Assembly: GCF_003337275.1 (NCBI RefSeq) | Contig: NZ_QPJQ01000014.1 | Location: forward strand, 28,436-92,435 | Reading direction: 5' to 3' | From: Marinomonas foliarum | GTDB lineage: Bacteria > Pseudomonadota > Gammaproteobacteria > Pseudomonadales > Marinomonadaceae | Length of the DNA: 64,000 bases | Part shown: piece after piece, positions 8,744 through 17,960 of the stretch | Layout of the letters: every line of letters starts with the position of its first letter | Position numbering within the stretch: position 1 is the first letter of the stretch | Notes under the pieces: model-generated | The model's database searches: none | Seen by the model: only the letters and a program-made list of their open reading frames with translations | What the model was told of the DNA's origin: nothing | Made by a program: the position numbers and the translations under genes

Positions 8744-10690
8744 ATGTTACTAAGTAGTTTGTCCATATTGATGGGCGCCATATTGGTGCCGAGCGATTAT
8801 TTATGGGTGTATTCTACTCATATCATCATGGTGTGTCTCTACTTAATATGGACAAAGCGCTTACTGCCCCTCTTTTTGACACTTGTGTCCTTAATATTTC
8901 TTGCATTTCATGAGAGCAAAACCTCACCAATAATCTCGCTCAAATCCAATGATACGGTTTATATTGATTTTCAAAAAAGAACATTGGAACCCACTAGACT
9001 AATAACAGCTGAATTATCGGGTAAACCTAGGTATCAATATAGAAATCAAGCAGTTGAAATCATGTACTTCAATCAGAATAATGAACGGAGAACACATAGT
9101 GATTTTGTATTGTTAATTGATAATCAGCTAGAGCAACCTAAAAGACCTCCATCACCACAACGCTTTAAAGGCATTGTGACAAATGTGCTGTTATCGGATA
9201 AAGAGGGAAGTTGGTGGCAAAAGAAACTATATATCAATAGACACATAGCCCAAATCACGGTCGAGCTGTCAATGGATGATGTTAGATTGTTAGCGTTATC
9301 TAGCCCATCGCCAAGAGATCAACTTCTGGACGCATTAGACGCGAGATTATCAACCTATAACTATTGGCGCTTTTCTAAAGCATTATTATTAGGTCAAAAT
9401 GATCTATGGAGCCAAAAAGATACTTGGGTCATTCGTACACTAGGTTTGGCGCATCTTTTTGTGGTTTCTGGTCTTCATACGGGCTTTATGTTCGTCATCG
9501 GAAGCTTAATTAGCCGTGCTGTGTGGCAACTTCTCCCGGGGCATTTGCTGCTATCAGGTTTAACTCGTTGGCACTGTGATGCCATGATTATTGTCCCGCT
9601 ACTGTTTGCTTATGCTTATTTTACAAACTGGGGAGAACCTGTTGTAAGGGCAGCTATTATGCTCAGTTCGTATTTGTGCGCTCGCATGTTAGCTATGCAG
9701 TTTTCTGCTTACAGTATAATAACGTTTGCCCTGTGGGTCGTATTATTAGCTAATCCTAGAACGGTATTAAGTCCTGGATTATGGCTTTCTTTTAGTTTGG
9801 TATATTTACTTATCGGCTACTGCCAAACAACCAAACTATCTCGCTTAATTATGGGGCAAATCATGCTGAGTACCGCATCTATGGTACTTATTCTTGGTTG
9901 GCAAGAAGAAATATCCAGCGTATCTGTTTTAGTCAACATGCTTATGATTCCATTTGCTGGCTTTATTTGGTTTCCATTGGGGTTGCTTTCGTGCTTTGAG
10001 GTCTTGTTGATTGGTTCAACCTACAGCTATAAATTCTTGGAGCTGCTGCTTTTTTGTGTGGATGAGTTTATTAATTGGGTAGTCTTTAGCCTGCCATTAC
10101 TCACATTCGAAACCTTTGCTACCAGCGCCCCTAAAGCTTTAATGCTTTTATTGATCGTTTTTTGGGTTTATCAAAGCCCTCTAAAACGTGGGGTTCTGAG
10201 TATATTATGCGTTTGGTGCTTGTTATTTTCCTCCACGTTGTTTTATAGCAGCAAACCTGACTATACGATACTCAATAAAAACAACAAGTTAGTCTTGAAA
10301 GATAAGGAGCAAATTTTAATGGTTAACGCATGGGCTGGGAGCGATATTGGGCGCCTGTTGTTTGACCCGAATGTTGATTTCAATCCATCTGGCAGGTATT
10401 TGCTATCTCCAGCAAAGCTATCAGATCTTACGCCTAGGCGACTCCTTACTATAGACACATCTTGGGTGTTTCTACAAAAAATGGAAGCTGATAAAACTAT
10501 TACTATGCTAGATGCATTAAACGTTAATTGGCTAATTATTTCTGATGGGGAGTTTTTAGAATTTCACTTTCAAGACAAGCAGCTATCACTGCGGCACTCG
10601 TCGTGCCTTTATTCGTTTTTTCTCTTAAAATCTGACACTTGCAAGCGTGTAGAAAAGCTAGAGAGTGTGTTAAATTACTTACAAACTTAA
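8744..10690 (+). CDS. ComEC/Rec2-type competence membrane protein, without metallo-beta-lactamase motif
   Basis: This 648-residue polytopic membrane protein contains the ComEC competence domain. The key region HLFVVSGLHTGFMFVIG and the later TNWGEPVVRAAIMLSSYL are characteristic. ComEC forms the inner-membrane channel for incoming single-stranded DNA. Family members of 750-800 residues end in a metallo-beta-lactamase-like domain with an HxHxDH motif. Here the region after the last helix (about 500-648) is shorter and shows no such motif. A perfect AAGGAGGT precedes the ATG. The gene begins the exbB-murI run, with exbB starting 13 bases after its stop. Whether it still supports uptake is unknown. 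Confidence 0.85.
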   Translation: MLLSSLSILMGAILVPSDYLWVYSTHIIMVCLYLIWTKRLLPLFLTLVSLIFLAFHESKTSPIISLKSNDTVYIDFQKRTLEPTRLITAELSGKPRYQYRNQAVEIMYFNQNNERRTHSDFVLLIDNQLEQPKRPPSPQRFKGIVTNVLLSDKEGSWWQKKLYINRHIAQITVELSMDDVRLLALSSPSPRDQLLDALDARLSTYNYWRFSKALLLGQNDLWSQKDTWVIRTLGLAHLFVVSGLHTGFMFVIGSLISRAVWQLLPGHLLLSGLTRWHCDAMIIVPLLFAYAYFTNWGEPVVRAAIMLSSYLCARMLAMQFSAYSIITFALWVVLLANPRTVLSPGLWLSFSLVYLLIGYCQTTKLSRLIMGQIMLSTASMVLILGWQEEISSVSVLVNMLMIPFAGFIWFPLGLLSCFEVLLIGSTYSYKFLELLLFCVDEFINWVVFSLPLLTFETFATSAPKALMLLLIVFWVYQSPLKRGVLSILCVWCLLFSSTLFYSSKPDYTILNKNNKLVLKDKEQILMVNAWAGSDIGRLLFDPNVDFNPSGRYLLSPAKLSDLTPRRLLTIDTSWVFLQKMEADKTITMLDALNVNWLIISDGEFLEFHFQDKQLSLRHSSCLYSFFLLKSDTCKRVEKLESVLNYLQT

Positions 10691-10703
10691 ATTGGAGTGC
10701 AAA

Positions 10704-11330
10704 GTGTTAGCCTTTATTCAAACTGGTGGTTTTTTCATGTGGCCGTTGCTGGCCTGTTCCATTCTTACTCTGGCTATTATTATTGAGCGTTTTTGGACTC
10801 TTCGCCAATCGGGCGTTGCTCCCAAAGGCCTTTTATCCGATGTAATGACACGATTGCGTGACGACAGAATGACTATTGAATACATTCGTTCAATGCAAGG
10901 TCAAGCAGGACTTGCTTCAATTTTTGCTGCAGGTTTATTAAATTCAAAGCATGGACGTAGTGCCATGAAGGAAAGTATTCAAGAAGCGGCAAGCCATGTT
11001 ATCCATGAACTAGAACGTTTTATGAATACATTGGGCACCATTGCTGCAATTTCCCCATTACTTGGTTTGCTCGGTACCGTAGTTGGTATGATTAAAGTGT
11101 TCTCTGTTCTAATGGAAAGCGGGGCAGGTAATACAGCATTGTTGGCTGGCGGTATTTCAGAAGCCTTACTGTCGACTGCAGCTGGGCTTGGTGTTGCTAT
11201 TCCAGCTTTAATATTCCACCGTTTTTTTAGCCGTAAAATTGATGTTCTTGTTGTTACTATGGAGCAGCAGTCTACAAAATTAATAGATTCGTTACATGGT
11301 GATAGAGAGAAGACAGGAGTGGCACAGTGA
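10704..11330 (+). CDS. exbB: ExbB/MotA/TolQ proton channel family protein
   Basis: This is an inner-membrane proton-channel subunit that works with ExbD to energise TonB-type or related transport. Three membrane helices are visible: FMWPLLACSILTLAIIIE near the N-terminus, AAISPLLGLLGTVVGMI, and GISEALLSTAAGLGVAIPAL. A TTG at 10692 is open in frame, but GGAG at 10694-10697 points to the GTG at 10704, giving 208 residues starting MLAFIQTGG. The stop overlaps exbD by four bases. A second, TolQ-type paralogue lies at 57383. No tonB is adjacent. In Pseudomonas-like genomes this exbBD pair sits directly before lpxK, so its client may be an envelope process. Confidence 0.9.
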   Translation: MLAFIQTGGFFMWPLLACSILTLAIIIERFWTLRQSGVAPKGLLSDVMTRLRDDRMTIEYIRSMQGQAGLASIFAAGLLNSKHGRSAMKESIQEAASHVIHELERFMNTLGTIAAISPLLGLLGTVVGMIKVFSVLMESGAGNTALLAGGISEALLSTAAGLGVAIPALIFHRFFSRKIDVLVVTMEQQSTKLIDSLHGDREKTGVAQ

Positions 11331-11749
11331 AATTTCGTCGTCAAAAAATAGATGACGTTCAAATCAATTTAACGCCTCTGATCGACGTCGTTTTCTTATT
11401 GCTAATATTTTTCATGGTTAGTACAACGTTTAATCAAAGTACAGAGCTAACAATAGACCTTCCAACAGCGACATCTAACGCTCCCACTTCCGACCGAACA
11501 AAGAATATTGAACTTGTTATCACGGCTGATGGGCAATACGTCATTAATGGTCAAACACTGATCAATGAGAAAGTCAGCACTTTAATCCAAGGTTTAAAAG
11601 AGGTTGGCGAAGGGGATTTAACTCGTCCGCTGATTATTACAGCAGATGCAAAATCATCATATGATATGGTTCTGAGGGTCTACGATGCGGCAGCAAGCCT
11701 GGGGATCACTAAGCTAGCTCATACAGCTCAGAAAGAGCCTAACTTGTGA
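11327..11749 (+). CDS. exbD: ExbD/TolR family biopolymer transport protein
   Basis: This is the 140-residue partner of ExbB. It has a short cytosolic N-terminus, a single membrane helix with the essential proton-carrying aspartate D20 (TPLIDVVFLLLIFFMVST), and a periplasmic domain. The GTG start overlaps the exbB stop as GTGA. The stop overlaps the lpxK GTG the same way. Confidence 0.92.
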   Translation: MKFRRQKIDDVQINLTPLIDVVFLLLIFFMVSTTFNQSTELTIDLPTATSNAPTSDRTKNIELVITADGQYVINGQTLINEKVSTLIQGLKEVGEGDLTRPLIITADAKSSYDMVLRVYDAAASLGITKLAHTAQKEPNL

Positions 11750-12783
11750 ATTTAGAGTCTCTATTTAATCAGTCTTGGTATACCCATTATGGTTGGACGC
11801 ATATATTTCGACCACTTCAGCCTTTGGTAAATAAGGTGGTAGCCAATAAACGGCGCACCTTCATTGAACATCCAGAACTATCTTATAAGGCGCCAGTACC
11901 CGTTGTAGTAGTAGGTAACATAAGTGTCGGAGGAACCGGAAAATCGCCGATGGTGGTTGCGCTATGCAAGCTATTAATTGAAAACGGATATCGACCGGGA
12001 ATTGTGTCCCGTGGTCATGGCGCAAAACTTGAAACGCCAACGTCTGTTTATCCAAATAGCCTAGCGAAAGAAGTAGGTGATGAGCCGGTTATGCTTGCAA
12101 GGCGTGCTGCTTGTCCTATGGTCGTGTTTCCCAAGAGGGATGAAGCGGTTAAATACTTACTCAACACCACAGATGTTAATATTGTTATAAGTGATGACGG
12201 CATGCAGCATTACCAACTTAATCGAGATATTGAAGTTGCAATGATCGATGCTTCTCGTGGGGTTGGCAATGGTTATTTACTTCCTGTAGGCCCATTAAGA
12301 GAGCCGATTGAACGACTTAATAACGTCGATTTTATTGTCAGTGTATCTAATAAAACGACACATTCGTTAGACATTTTGAACCAAACTATTACACTGGCGC
12401 CGCTTATACCGACTAAATTGGTATCATTGGATGGAACTAAGTCCATGGATTATCAATCCGCTTTTACGCCCGAATCAAAGTGGCATATTATGGCAGGTAT
12501 AGGCAATCCGGAACGATTTCTGACAACATTAGAAAATCTGGGGTTACAAAGAAAGAACACAACTCACCACTGGTTTTCAGACCATCATGCATTTGAAGAA
12601 GCAGATATTCCAGCTAATGGTGCTGTGGTAATGACAGAAAAAGATGCAGTGAAATGCCAGACACTTCTACCAACTAATACTGATGTTTGGTATTTACCCG
12701 TATCATTACAGTTACCCATAAGCTTTCAGAAAACTTTTTTAGAAAAACTTAATCAAATTAAAACGGACTATTCCAATGAATAA
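11746..12783 (+). CDS. lpxK: tetraacyldisaccharide 4'-kinase
   Basis: LpxK phosphorylates the 4' position of the lipid A disaccharide at the inner membrane in Raetz-pathway lipid A synthesis. The 345-residue protein has the membrane-associated N-terminus and the unusual P-loop [13 protein letters not shown] (about 56-68). Downstream blocks [10 protein letters not shown] and [13 protein letters not shown] contain the conserved catalytic DDGxQH motif. The start is a GTG overlapping exbD, and the end overlaps the Trm112-like gene by eight bases. Confidence 0.96.
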   Translation: MNLESLFNQSWYTHYGWTHIFRPLQPLVNKVVANKRRTFIEHPELSYKAPVPVVVVGNISVGGTGKSPMVVALCKLLIENGYRPGIVSRGHGAKLETPTSVYPNSLAKEVGDEPVMLARRAACPMVVFPKRDEAVKYLLNTTDVNIVISDDGMQHYQLNRDIEVAMIDASRGVGNGYLLPVGPLREPIERLNNVDFIVSVSNKTTHSLDILNQTITLAPLIPTKLVSLDGTKSMDYQSAFTPESKWHIMAGIGNPERFLTTLENLGLQRKNTTHHWFSDHHAFEEADIPANGAVVMTEKDAVKCQTLLPTNTDVWYLPVSLQLPISFQKTFLEKLNQIKTDYSNE

Positions 12784-12973
12784 AACTTTACTAGATATCC
12801 TTGTGTGTCCAGTTACCAAAGCAGCTTTAACTTTGAGCAAAGATGGAACAGAATTGATAAGCAAAGTCGGTGGTATGGCGTACCCAGTTAGAGATGGAAT
12901 CCCTGTTTTATTAGAAACAGAAGCGCGCACACTGACAGCTGATGAACGCTTAGATTCTGATTCTTCAAAATGA
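12776..12973 (+). CDS. Trm112/YcaR family small protein
   Basis: A 65-residue protein of the Trm112/YcaR family begins [18 protein letters not shown], with the family CP motif at C11-P12 and the hydrophobic stretch [14 protein letters not shown]. It is a single small domain of unclear role in bacteria. In E. coli and Pseudomonas it lies between lpxK and kdsB. Here it is coupled to lpxK (eight-base overlap), but the next gene is a phosphatase, not kdsB. The stop overlaps the following start as ATGA. Confidence 0.9.
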   Translation: MNKTLLDILVCPVTKAALTLSKDGTELISKVGGMAYPVRDGIPVLLETEARTLTADERLDSDSSK

Positions 12974-13446
12974 GAACCTATAAGGTATTAACTGTTTGCT
13001 TAGGTAATATTTGCCGATCACCTGCAGCACAAGGCATTTTAGAAAGTGCTGCGGATAAGCAAAATGTATTTTTAGAGCTTGATTCTGCAGGAACGGCAGC
13101 TTATCACATTGGAAATCCGCCGGATTCTCGTTCAATTGCTGCTCTTCATCAAATTGGTATCGATATCTCCCGTCAAAAAGCTCGCCAAGTGACTAAAGAT
13201 GACTTTTGTGACTTTGATTGGATTCTAGCGATGGACAGAGAGAACCTGTCTAACCTTAAAAAAATCCAACCTAAAAACAGCAAAGCAACATTGGTTATGT
13301 TTGGTGAGTTTTATGATTCTGTTGCTTTTGGTGAGGTGGCTGATCCATATTATGGTGATGACAAAGGCTTCATTGAGATGAGAGAGCACCTTATTCAAAT
13401 TGCTGATAAATTTATACATCACTTACACTCCAATAGAGAAGATTAA
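12970..13446 (+). CDS. low molecular weight protein-tyrosine-phosphatase
   Basis: This 158-residue enzyme has the P-loop CLGNICRSP (nucleophile C10, R16) near the N-terminus and the general-acid aspartate D125 in DPYYGDD. It dephosphorylates phosphotyrosine. Partners in this lineage are unknown, and no tyrosine kinase or capsule genes adjoin it. It sits inside the lpxK-murB operon, overlapping the preceding gene by four bases and with eight bases before murB. Confidence 0.93.
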   Translation: MRTYKVLTVCLGNICRSPAAQGILESAADKQNVFLELDSAGTAAYHIGNPPDSRSIAALHQIGIDISRQKARQVTKDDFCDFDWILAMDRENLSNLKKIQPKNSKATLVMFGEFYDSVAFGEVADPYYGDDKGFIEMREHLIQIADKFIHHLHSNRED

Positions 13447-13454
13447 GTCCGACA

Positions 13455-14528
13455 ATGAAAATGCGATTCAACACCGAAGATGCTTTTGAACAGCGCATTG
13501 AACGTTCCATTCAAGAAAATGTTTCCCTCGCCAGTTACAACACCTTCCGCTTTGATTACTCTGCTGAATACTTTGCAATAGCCGAGACTTTAGATGCTTT
13601 AAGAGAATTACTCGTTTGGGCAAAGCAGAATCAGAAAATGGTTACTATGATCGGTGGTGGAAGTAATTTACTTATTTCGGCAGATGTAACGGGCCTTGTT
13701 ATTATTAATCGGTTATCTGGCATTAATGCTCGCGAGCTCCCTGGAAATCTCATAAGCGTAACCGTAGCGGCTGGAGAAAACTGGCATCAAGTAGTGGAAT
13801 ATTCTGTCGAGCAAGAATGGTATGGAATTGAGAACCTTGCCTTAATTCCAGGCACTGCGGGTGCGGCTCCTGTACAGAACATTGGCGCTTATGGTGTTGA
13901 GATAAAGGATGTTCTTGCTCGTGTGCAAGTTATTAATAGAAATACAGGTGATGTCTACTGGGTAAACGGTAGAGACTGCGGATTTACTTATCGCGATAGC
14001 CACTTTAAAGGTCAATGGAAAGATTTGTTATTCATTACTTCTGTTGAACTGTCACTGAAGAAACAGTCAGAACTTTTATTAAGCTATGGTGGCTTGTCCG
14101 AACGAATTGACGGTAAACCCAATTTAAGGTCTGTTTTCAATACGGTATGCAACGTTCGCAATGAAAAGTTACCTTCCCCAGCAGTGTTAGCAAACTCGGG
14201 AAGCTTTTTTAAAAATCCGATCGTTAGCCAAAACCAACACACTGAACTGAAACAACACTTTCCTAATCTTGTGTCTTTTCCGTTTAATGGAGGGTTTAAG
14301 CTGGCAGCGGGCTGGTTAATAGATCAAGCTGGTTGGAAGGGAGTCCACTATCAAGGTGTTGGTGTATATGAAAAACAGGCTTTGGTGTTAGTGAATTACT
14401 CTGAGACTAATGCGATAGCCTTGCTGGACCTAGAAGCTCAGATTAAGCATTCAGTCTTTGAAAAGTATGGTGTTCTATTAGAGAGAGAGCCAGTTCAACT
14501 ACCTCTTGCTTCGGAGTTAGTGAAGTGA
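13455..14528 (+). CDS. murB: UDP-N-acetylenolpyruvoylglucosamine reductase
   Basis: MurB reduces UDP-GlcNAc-enolpyruvate to UDP-MurNAc with NADPH and FAD in peptidoglycan synthesis. The 357-residue type I enzyme shows [11 protein letters not shown] (FAD site around 66-74), [20 protein letters not shown], the substrate-loop YRDSHFK, the catalytic serine in [10 protein letters not shown], and the C-terminal EREPVQL containing the conserved glutamate. Two start codons (13455, 13461) are possible; the first is reported. The end overlaps murI by four bases. Confidence 0.96.
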   Translation: MKMRFNTEDAFEQRIERSIQENVSLASYNTFRFDYSAEYFAIAETLDALRELLVWAKQNQKMVTMIGGGSNLLISADVTGLVIINRLSGINARELPGNLISVTVAAGENWHQVVEYSVEQEWYGIENLALIPGTAGAAPVQNIGAYGVEIKDVLARVQVINRNTGDVYWVNGRDCGFTYRDSHFKGQWKDLLFITSVELSLKKQSELLLSYGGLSERIDGKPNLRSVFNTVCNVRNEKLPSPAVLANSGSFFKNPIVSQNQHTELKQHFPNLVSFPFNGGFKLAAGWLIDQAGWKGVHYQGVGVYEKQALVLVNYSETNAIALLDLEAQIKHSVFEKYGVLLEREPVQLPLASELVK

Positions 14529-15334
14529 AAATCGGAGTAATGGATTCTGGCGCTGGCGGTTTAACCATTCTTAATGCAATACACCAAAAATACCCAGGTC
14601 TTGATTTGGTGTATTTGGCGGATGATGCATTTGCTCCATACGGTAGCAAAAGCATTACTCAGTTACAGGATCGATTAGTCAAAGTGGGTCGTTTCTTTGA
14701 AAGGGAAAGTGTTTACGCTATTGTGGTTGCTTGTAACACTGCAACTGTCGCAGCTATTGATACGCTTCGAGCTAGTACCACATTACCTATTATTGGGGTA
14801 GAGCCTGCAGTAAAGCCGGCTTTTCGACTTAGCAAAAAACGTCGAGTGGCTGTATTAGCAACGCCTGTTACTGCGCAAAGTCCACGCTTAAATCAGCTTA
14901 TTGAACTTTGGAAAGCAGACAGTCATGTCGCTATAATGTCTAGTTCCACTTTGGCCTTCGATATTGACGCATGGCCCGAAACAGAAGAGAAAGTGAAGCT
15001 TACTATTCAGCAATTGAGCGACAATATGCTAGCTCAAAATATTGACACGTTAGTTCTAGCCTGTACCCATTATCCTTTGGTGAAAAAGCTATTTGAGAAA
15101 GCACTAGGTAAGGAGTGTGAAATAATAGAGCCTAGCGAAGGAGTAACAGCGCAATTAATTCGTCGCCTACTAGAGTCTTATCCAATTGAAAGCCAGCATG
15201 CATTAGCTGCTAATCAAAGTAATACTGGTCGCATTGATTTGTGCTGCACAAAAGAAACCCATTGCATGCAGCGCCTAACTCAGTGGGTTGATGATTCAGA
15301 CGCTATTAGTCTAAATAGGGTTGTTAGTCTCTAA
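14525..15334 (+). CDS. murI: glutamate racemase
   Basis: MurI interconverts L- and D-glutamate to supply peptidoglycan. The 269-residue protein has D7-S8 in VMDSGAGG and the two catalytic cysteines C70 (VACNTAT) and C180 (LACTHYP). The GTG start overlaps the murB stop as GTGA, so both wall enzymes are coupled. Its last 11 bases overlap the end of the convergent patatin gene. Confidence 0.95.
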   Translation: MKIGVMDSGAGGLTILNAIHQKYPGLDLVYLADDAFAPYGSKSITQLQDRLVKVGRFFERESVYAIVVACNTATVAAIDTLRASTTLPIIGVEPAVKPAFRLSKKRRVAVLATPVTAQSPRLNQLIELWKADSHVAIMSSSTLAFDIDAWPETEEKVKLTIQQLSDNMLAQNIDTLVLACTHYPLVKKLFEKALGKECEIIEPSEGVTAQLIRRLLESYPIESQHALAANQSNTGRIDLCCTKETHCMQRLTQWVDDSDAISLNRVVSL

Positions 15335-16463
15335 GAAAAGCGATAATGCGTTCTTTTTCCCACATAGCATCTTGATAACCCAAATCCATAAGCGCCTTGC
15401 AGTACTGCGGGGTAAATAACAAATAACTGGCAGCAGAACTTATTTTTTCAGAAGTGGATCCGCCAGCTGCTTTCAGCAGCACTCGGATATTTTTGGGTAA
15501 CGTCGATAAATGCTGATGAGCGATGGCATTCAGCTCTTGTGACGGTGAAATAATCAAAGTTTCAGTAGGAAGATTCTGGTGTAGTGCTTTTTTTTCTTCT
15601 GGAAGATCCCTGATAAGATTGTTCATTATCTCTAATTGATAAATATCGTCTTCTAAATTATCAATAAACGCACTGTTCAACAATTGCCCCAAAATTTGAG
15701 CCATACTTGGTGCGCTAGAATCAATGACTGTATCAGGTGCGGACCATTTTTTGGCACTTCGGTTTCCGCTGACTCCGATGATAAAGAGCTTATTTGCTCC
15801 TAATTTTAAAGCTGGGTAAATAGCCGATTTTTGTCTAATAGCACCATCACCATAATAATGCTCGTCTATCTTGTGAGCGGGAAAAATTGTTGGTATCGCA
15901 CTTGAAGCCAAGAGGTGATCAACCCCTAGATTAGCTATGACACCTTTTCGTCGATTGCCTTGCCAAGGATTAATTTCTGGTGTTCCTTGAAAAAAAGTGG
16001 TCGACTCCCCAGTGCTGTAACTCATTGCTGTGATGGCAAGTGCTTTTAACTGTTGATTATCTATCGCATGACTGATCCTAGAGAAGTCGAGGTGATTACG
16101 CAGCAACTCCTCTAATGGCGCGTTGTCCATAAGAGCAATGGAACTGTCGTGATTGTGAAGATGGAACAGCGACATTAATGTTTTGGTTAAAGAGCTGGCA
16201 ACTGGCCAACGCCCAACGTTATAAATCTGATCGGGAGTAAGGTGACGCCAAACAAAAGCAAGAGTAGAGACTGCTTTGGAAAAATTGTCCGCATACGATG
16301 CGAGCATGGTTGCATTAAGAGCACCAGCAGAAGTACCGCATAAAATAGAGAAAGGTAAAGGAGAGTGCTTAGGAAGAATACGCCCCATCGCAGACAAAAC
16401 GCCGACTTGATAGGCTGCGCGAGCCCCTCCGCCGGACAAAATTAGTGCATTGTTATTATTCAT
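15324..16463 (-). CDS. patatin-like phospholipase
   Basis: This 379-residue protein has the patatin fold motifs: an oxyanion glycine-rich loop [15 protein letters not shown] (9-23), the nucleophile elbow GTSAG with S45, and the DG dyad in YYGDGAIRQ. It is expected to hydrolyse acyl esters of phospholipids with a Ser-Asp dyad. No signal peptide is seen, so it probably acts in the cytosol or at the inner membrane face. The C-terminal part (about 280-379) is a helical extension. It is convergent with murI, overlapping by 11 bases. Confidence 0.9.
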   Translation of the reverse strand: MNNNNALILSGGGARAAYQVGVLSAMGRILPKHSPLPFSILCGTSAGALNATMLASYADNFSKAVSTLAFVWRHLTPDQIYNVGRWPVASSLTKTLMSLFHLHNHDSSIALMDNAPLEELLRNHLDFSRISHAIDNQQLKALAITAMSYSTGESTTFFQGTPEINPWQGNRRKGVIANLGVDHLLASSAIPTIFPAHKIDEHYYGDGAIRQKSAIYPALKLGANKLFIIGVSGNRSAKKWSAPDTVIDSSAPSMAQILGQLLNSAFIDNLEDDIYQLEIMNNLIRDLPEEKKALHQNLPTETLIISPSQELNAIAHQHLSTLPKNIRVLLKAAGGSTSEKISSAASYLLFTPQYCKALMDLGYQDAMWEKERIIAFLRD

Positions 16464-16720
16464 AAAGGCTCACTTTTTCAACCCTGATTAAGCAAAAAAA
16501 CCTATCTCATTTTGGAACACTTTCTGCTATTAAAACAACTATTCGTTTAAGAAAAAAAGTGTCTAGTGCCCATTAAAAGTATCAGAAATAGATATTACTA
16601 AAACACATAATCAACTCGGTTTGTTATTACATTATGTGGACTGTTCTAACATTGTGGTTCACAATCAAGCATATAGGCTTAATAATCACTTATAGTAAAA
16701 ATAATAAAAAGGTAAATTCC

Positions 16721-17845
16721 ATGAATTCTTCAGTTGTCATTAGCGGAGTTGGTCTATGGACTCCGGCACACAGCATCAGCAATGAAGAGCTAGTAGAGAG
16801 CTACAACGCTTGGGCTGAGCAATTTAATGCCAAAAACTCAGCTTCTATTGAAAAAGGTGAAGTAGAAGCAAAACCTCTTTCAAGTGCTGCTTTTATTGAA
16901 AAAGCATCTGGTATCAAAAGTCGTTATATCTATTCAAAAGAGGGCGCGTTAGACATTAACCGTATGCGTCCTGTGCTAGAAGTTCGAACTGACGAGCAAA
17001 TTTCTCATCAAGCAGAAATGGCGATCGCAGCGGCTAAAAGAGCATTAAAAGCAGCCAATAAAAAAGCCAGTGATATCGATATGGTGATAGTTTCCTGTGC
17101 TTATACTCAGCGCTCTTATCCTGCTATTGCAATTGAAGTGCAAGGCGCATTAGGCATCGAAGGCTTTGGTTTCGATATGCTGGTTGCTTGTTCTGCGGCG
17201 ACTTTTGGCTTGCAGCGAGCCGTTGATGCCATAAAAGCAGGCTCGTCTAAAGGCGTTTTGGTGATCAACCCAGAATTAACGTCTCCCCAAGTAAATTACA
17301 TGGATCGAGATTCTCACTTTATATTTGGTGATGTCGCAACGGCCATAGTCGTTGAAAGCAGCGAGACATGTCAGTCTGCTCATTCGTTCGATGTTCTAAG
17401 TACTAAGTGCATTACGTCCTATTCAAACAATATTCGCTCGAACTTTGGCTATACGACTCGTGTAACAGATGAGGATCCTTACTCTGCGGATATGCTTTTC
17501 CATCAAAATGGCCGCAAAGTTTTCAAAGAAGTTTGTCCCATGGCTGCTGAGCATATTGAGAATCACTTGAAGAGCCAAGGCATTCAGGTATCGGAGTTAA
17601 AACGTTGGTGGTTACATCAAGCTAATATCAATATGAATTTGTTAATTAGTAAGCGCTTGTTGGGACGTGACGCCACGCTTGAAGAAGCGCCTGTTGTTCT
17701 TGATGAATACGCTAATACGGCTTCTGCAGGTTCTATTATTGCTTTTGCCAAATACCATGAGGATTTGGCAGTAGGCGATATTGGTGTGATTTGTTCCTTT
17801 GGTGCTGGTTACTCGATAGGCAGTTTGATCCTTCGTAAACGTTAA
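16721..17845 (+). CDS. beta-ketoacyl-ACP synthase III-like enzyme (thiolase superfamily)
   Basis: This is a 374-residue FabH-like condensing enzyme. The catalytic triad is visible: C157 (VACSAATFG), H299 (WWLHQANINM) and N332 (YANTASAGS). The frame extends upstream to 16634, but the ATG at 16721 with AAGG before it gives the family N-terminus MNSSVVISGVGLWTP. It is longer than housekeeping FabH (about 317) and resembles the Pseudomonas class that condenses medium-chain acyl-CoA with malonyl-ACP. That substrate assignment is inference. It stands alone, away from a fab cluster. Confidence 0.85.
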   Translation: MNSSVVISGVGLWTPAHSISNEELVESYNAWAEQFNAKNSASIEKGEVEAKPLSSAAFIEKASGIKSRYIYSKEGALDINRMRPVLEVRTDEQISHQAEMAIAAAKRALKAANKKASDIDMVIVSCAYTQRSYPAIAIEVQGALGIEGFGFDMLVACSAATFGLQRAVDAIKAGSSKGVLVINPELTSPQVNYMDRDSHFIFGDVATAIVVESSETCQSAHSFDVLSTKCITSYSNNIRSNFGYTTRVTDEDPYSADMLFHQNGRKVFKEVCPMAAEHIENHLKSQGIQVSELKRWWLHQANINMNLLISKRLLGRDATLEEAPVVLDEYANTASAGSIIAFAKYHEDLAVGDIGVICSFGAGYSIGSLILRKR

Positions 17846-17883
17846 TTGCTTATTCTTTTATCATGCTTGAATAAGTTGCTCAG

Positions 17884-17945
17884 TTAAGTCATTGAAACAG
17901 ATCTGATTATAAGGGAGACTAATCATATTGGTTTCAATGACTTAA
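17884..17945. repeat. 15-bp perfect inverted repeat in the pgm leader
   Basis: TTAAGTCATTGAAAC (17884-17898) is repeated exactly inverted as GTTTCAATGACTTAA (17931-17945) around a 32-base spacer. The 3' arm ends two bases before AGGG, the likely pgm ribosome site. It could form a leader hairpin in mRNA or be a split operator. There is no T-tract, so it is not a standard terminator for the upstream gene. Confidence 0.85.
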
Positions 17946-17960
17946 TAGGGCATTTAAAAT

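Noticed and set aside
10692..11749. TonB system at exbB-exbD
   Set aside because: No tonB or receptor gene adjoins; the proton-channel pair alone does not show the client.
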